Shown here one piece after another: positions 5,296 to 7,236 of a DNA stretch of 7,236 bases. Source of the DNA: Candidatus Aminicenantota bacterium (GTDB taxonomy: Bacteria > Acidobacteriota > B3-B38 > Guanabaribacteriales > B3-B38); NCBI GenBank assembly GCA_029880275.1, contig JAOUOQ010000095.1, positions 1 to 7,236 of the forward strand. The letters are read 5' to 3'. Under the pieces are notes generated by a model that saw only the letters and a program-made list of their open reading frames with translations, ran no database searches and had not been told where the DNA came from. The translations under genes and the position numbers were made by a program. The stretch's first letter is position 1, and each line of letters opens with the position of its first letter.

Positions 5296-6191
5296 TGACG
5301 AAGATGAATTTTGGCGGTCTGCCCCCGGAGGAATCGGCTTTTGAGACTTCTCGCTTCCTGATCCTCCCGGTCCCCTACGAGGAGACGGTAACTTACCTCA
5401 AAGGCACCCGCAGGGGACCGCAAGCCATCATTGAAGCCTCCCAATATGTGGAGCTTTACGATGAGGAGCTTAATATGGAGCCATACCGGGCAGGGATTCA
5501 TACTCTGCCGGAAGTGGCACCAGAAAAAGACCCCAAACATATGATGGAAAAGCTGGCAGCCCGAATTGCGGAGCTGTGCAGTCCGAAAAGAACCTTGGTC
5601 ACTTTGGGGGGTGAGCACTCCATCACCGTGGGGGTCATCAAAGGATTAAAGGAGCATTATCCCCAGCTCTCGGTCCTCCATCTCGATGCCCATGCCGACC
5701 TGAGGAACGAGTATGAGGGATTGAAGCTGAGCCACGCCTGCGTCGCCCGGAGGGCTTATGAGATGGCACCGGTGGTGACAGTCGGGGTTCGAAGCATGAG
5801 CCTGGAGGAAGCGGAGTTTATAAGAGATAAAGAGTTTCCCCTCTATTATGCCTCTGAACTAATGACTGGAAGCCCCCCCTGGGAGGAGATAGTGGGAAGG
5901 CTCTCGGAGACCGTCTATGTGAGCATAGACCTCGATGTATTTGATCCTTCGCTGATGCCCTCGGTGGGCTCCCCAGAGCCCGGGGGGCTGGACTGGTATA
6001 AGACCCTTGAGCTGCTGCGCCTGGTGGCAGAGAGAAGAAGGGTTATCGGCTTTGATGTGGTAGAGCTCTGTCCCGTTGAAGGGCTTGTTGCTCCCGACTT
6101 TCTCGCCGCCAAACTGGTCTACAAAATGATCGGGTACATCTCCCATTTTGGGGAGAAAGCCAGCCCCCTCTCAGAAGAGAGAAAGGGCTGA
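5295..6191 (+). CDS. speB: Agmatinase-family ureohydrolase
   Basis: The 298-residue protein belongs to the arginase/agmatinase family, binuclear manganese enzymes that remove urea from guanidino compounds. All six metal ligands are visible: H108 in GGEHS, D131, H133 and D135 in DAHAD, and D212 and D214 in SIDLDVFDP. The loop GSPEPGG (225-231) is close to the GTPEPGG of agmatinases, favouring agmatine to putrescine plus urea. Some relatives act on N1-aminopropylagmatine or other conjugates, so the exact substrate is open. The frame is open upstream to 5175, within the previous gene. I chose ATG 5295 because it overlaps the preceding stop by one base, has GGAGG ten bases upstream, and gives the normal family length. 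Overlap implies translational coupling with the deoxyhypusine-synthase-like gene. With the decarboxylase it makes a complete arginine-to-putrescine route. Confidence 0.9.
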   Translation: MTKMNFGGLPPEESAFETSRFLILPVPYEETVTYLKGTRRGPQAIIEASQYVELYDEELNMEPYRAGIHTLPEVAPEKDPKHMMEKLAARIAELCSPKRTLVTLGGEHSITVGVIKGLKEHYPQLSVLHLDAHADLRNEYEGLKLSHACVARRAYEMAPVVTVGVRSMSLEEAEFIRDKEFPLYYASELMTGSPPWEEIVGRLSETVYVSIDLDVFDPSLMPSVGSPEPGGLDWYKTLELLRLVAERRRVIGFDVVELCPVEGLVAPDFLAAKLVYKMIGYISHFGEKASPLSEERKG

Positions 6192-6212
6192 AGGGGCATC
6201 CCCGCTTTTATC

Positions 6213-6223
6213 AGCTCAGAGCT
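6213..6223. repeat. Short palindrome between agmatinase and DUF89 genes
   Basis: AGCTC-A-GAGCT is an 11-base palindrome in the 68-base gap. A nearby GGGG-CAT-CCCC mini-hairpin (6193-6203) is followed by GCTTTTA. Together they might weaken read-through or mark a regulator site, but neither is strong. No clear promoter is seen in the gap, so the downstream gene may still share the operon transcript. Confidence 0.25.
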
Positions 6224-6259
6224 AATGCGAAATCAGAGCGGATGAAGGAGCTATGACAT

Positions 6260-7111
6260 ATGAAAGCCACCACTGAGTGCATCCCCTGTTATCTGAAGCA
6301 GGCTCATTCAGCCATAACGGCCATCATCAGCGATGAAGCCAAGGTAGACCGCCTGATGAAGAGGATTGTGCCTTACCTGTCGGAGACAAACCTGCAGCTC
6401 ACCCCGGCGGAGAACTCCACCGTCATCCTCAAGGAGGTAAACAAGCTCCTCAACACCGATGACCCCTTCTACCGGCAGAAGTGCCAATGCAATCGGGTAG
6501 CCCTCCAATGGGAGGGTGAGCTGCACTCCTATATGGAACGCTCTCCTGACAGGCTGAAGACTGCTATCAAGCTGTCAGTGGTGGGCAATGTCATCGACCT
6601 GGGGATAAAGGAGAAGGTGGACATTAAAGCAAGCTTTGAGGCTATCTTTGCAGAGGGCTTCGTTTTGGACGACTCCGACCATCTGATTGACCTGGTCCAG
6701 GGAGGCAAGAAAAAGGTTCTCTTTATCGGAGACAACGCCGGGGAGATTGTCTTTGACAAGGTGCTGGTGAGGGAGCTTCTCCGCTGTGAGAACGAAGTGG
6801 TCTATGTAGTAAAAGGGGGACCAATTCTCAACGATGCCCTTATGGAGGATGTCAGGGAGGTGGGGATGGACCGGCTGTGTCGGGTCATCGATACCGGGAG
6901 CAACTGGGTGGGGGTGGTGGAACAACACTCTTCTCCTGAGTTTATGAAGGCTTACCACGAGGCGGACATCATTGTCTCCAAAGGTCAGGGAAACTACGAG
7001 ACCCTCACCGAAATGGATAGAGAGGTTTTTCATATCCTCAAGGCAAAGTGCGATGTAGTGGCCAGAGCCCTGGGTGTCCGCCGGGGGGAGATGGTCTGCA
7101 AGCTAATATAG
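6260..7111 (+). CDS. DUF89 family metal-dependent phosphatase-like protein (subfamily I)
   Basis: The 283-residue protein matches stand-alone prokaryotic DUF89 (ARMT1-like) proteins. The N-terminal C7-x2-C10 (TECIPCYLKQA) is typical of subfamily I. The active site appears in order: G-N-V-I-D in the middle, GDNAGE at 157-162 with D158 and N159, GGPILND at 186-192 with D192 as likely third metal ligand, and SKGQGNYE at 240-247 with K241. Family members tested elsewhere are divalent-metal phosphatases that clear damaged or excess sugar phosphates; the natural substrate here is unknown. AAGGAG nine bases ahead supports ATG 6260. An ATG at 6253 is out of frame and soon stops. It lies 68 bases after agmatinase on the same strand, so it may be co-transcribed, but a direct polyamine role is not established. 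Complete, with no sign of damage. Confidence 0.85.
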   Translation: MKATTECIPCYLKQAHSAITAIISDEAKVDRLMKRIVPYLSETNLQLTPAENSTVILKEVNKLLNTDDPFYRQKCQCNRVALQWEGELHSYMERSPDRLKTAIKLSVVGNVIDLGIKEKVDIKASFEAIFAEGFVLDDSDHLIDLVQGGKKKVLFIGDNAGEIVFDKVLVRELLRCENEVVYVVKGGPILNDALMEDVREVGMDRLCRVIDTGSNWVGVVEQHSSPEFMKAYHEADIIVSKGQGNYETLTEMDREVFHILKAKCDVVARALGVRRGEMVCKLI

Positions 7112-7123
7112 CCCCCTCTTTTT
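7083..7123 (+). terminator. Possible intrinsic terminator at the end of the DUF89 gene
   Basis: A G-run at 7083-7088, inside the last codons, can pair with CCCCC at 7112-7116 just after the stop. TCTTTTT follows at once. The stem is short and the loop is about 23 nt, so efficiency is doubtful. The position and tail are right for ending the operon. Confidence 0.35.
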
Positions 7124-7236
7124 AATAAGCCTTTAAGCGGTTGACACTATCTTCAATTGTAAAGAAACTCAGTATAAATAGCAGAAGGCAGCGACATTGG
7201 CAAGAGAAAGAGAGTCCCTCCAGGGGTTTGAGTCTG
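7124..7236. other. Non-coding right edge
   Basis: No gene or RNA is recognisable in this tail. TTGACA (7141-7146) and TATAAA (7173-7178) are present, but 26 bases apart, too far for one promoter. GTCCCTCC-AGGGG near the edge may belong to a structure that continues outside the window. Confidence 0.4.

Noticed and set aside
5088..5618. 176-codon open frame on the - strand across the DHS-like and agmatinase genes
   Set aside because: It spans the junction of two clear + strand genes and shows no family features.
6575..7033. 152-codon open frame on the - strand inside the DUF89 gene
   Set aside because: Antisense to conserved active-site motifs, low-complexity translation, and no ribosome site considered convincing.
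7141..7178. TTGACA and TATAAA as a promoter at the right edge
   Set aside because: The boxes are 26 bases apart, and no acceptable -10 lies 16-18 bases after TTGACA.
1..7236. CRISPR array, tRNA, rRNA or insertion sequence
   Set aside because: No regularly spaced repeats, clover-leaf, rRNA signature, transposase or terminal inverted repeats were seen on either strand.

Overview
The window reads as chromosomal DNA from a bacterium, probably an anaerobe or at least one rich in iron-sulfur proteins. The evidence is a polyferredoxin-type gene at the left edge, strong Shine-Dalgarno sequences (AAAGGAGG, GGAGGTGA) and sigma70-type promoters. The pyruvoyl-dependent arginine decarboxylase, the deoxyhypusine-synthase-like gene and the DUF89 gene are families shared with archaea. 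In bacteria they are scattered over deep-branching and anaerobic phyla. I cannot assign a phylum from this sequence alone.

Layout from left to right. (1) Positions 1-447 are the 3' end of a 4Fe-4S polyferredoxin gene on the + strand, cut by the window edge. (2) About 450-1960 is visibly AT-rich and holds a two-gene toxin-antitoxin cassette on the - strand: an XRE-type HTH plus Panacea (SocA/DUF4065) antitoxin, whose 3' end overlaps a RelE/ParE-like toxin. It has its own near-consensus promoter, and a short palindrome lies between the -35 and -10 boxes. (3) Positions 1961-3172 encode an MFS transporter on the - strand with its own promoter and a hairpin leader. (4) Positions 3173-3688 form a divergent control region of about 516 bp. 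It contains the MFS promoter, inverted repeats, a good + strand promoter, and a leader of about 225 nt with several hairpins, two of whose pairings exclude each other. (5) Positions 3689-6191 form a compact + strand operon: pyruvoyl-dependent arginine decarboxylase, deoxyhypusine-synthase-family protein, and agmatinase-family ureohydrolase. It is followed at 6260-7111 by a DUF89 metal-dependent phosphatase-like gene. (6) The window ends in a short non-coding tail with a possible terminator.

How the genes work together. The decarboxylase makes agmatine from arginine, and the ureohydrolase would turn agmatine (or an agmatine conjugate) into putrescine (or the matching polyamine) plus urea. The deoxyhypusine-synthase-like protein keeps the catalytic lysine in an SWGK motif. 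By my alignment from memory it lacks several residues that hold spermidine in the human enzyme. Bacteria generally lack eIF5A, so I infer a polyamine-making role, for example homospermidine or another aminobutyl-transfer product, rather than protein modification. The structured leader in front of the first gene is a candidate polyamine- or arginine-responsive RNA. It is the least explained element of the window.
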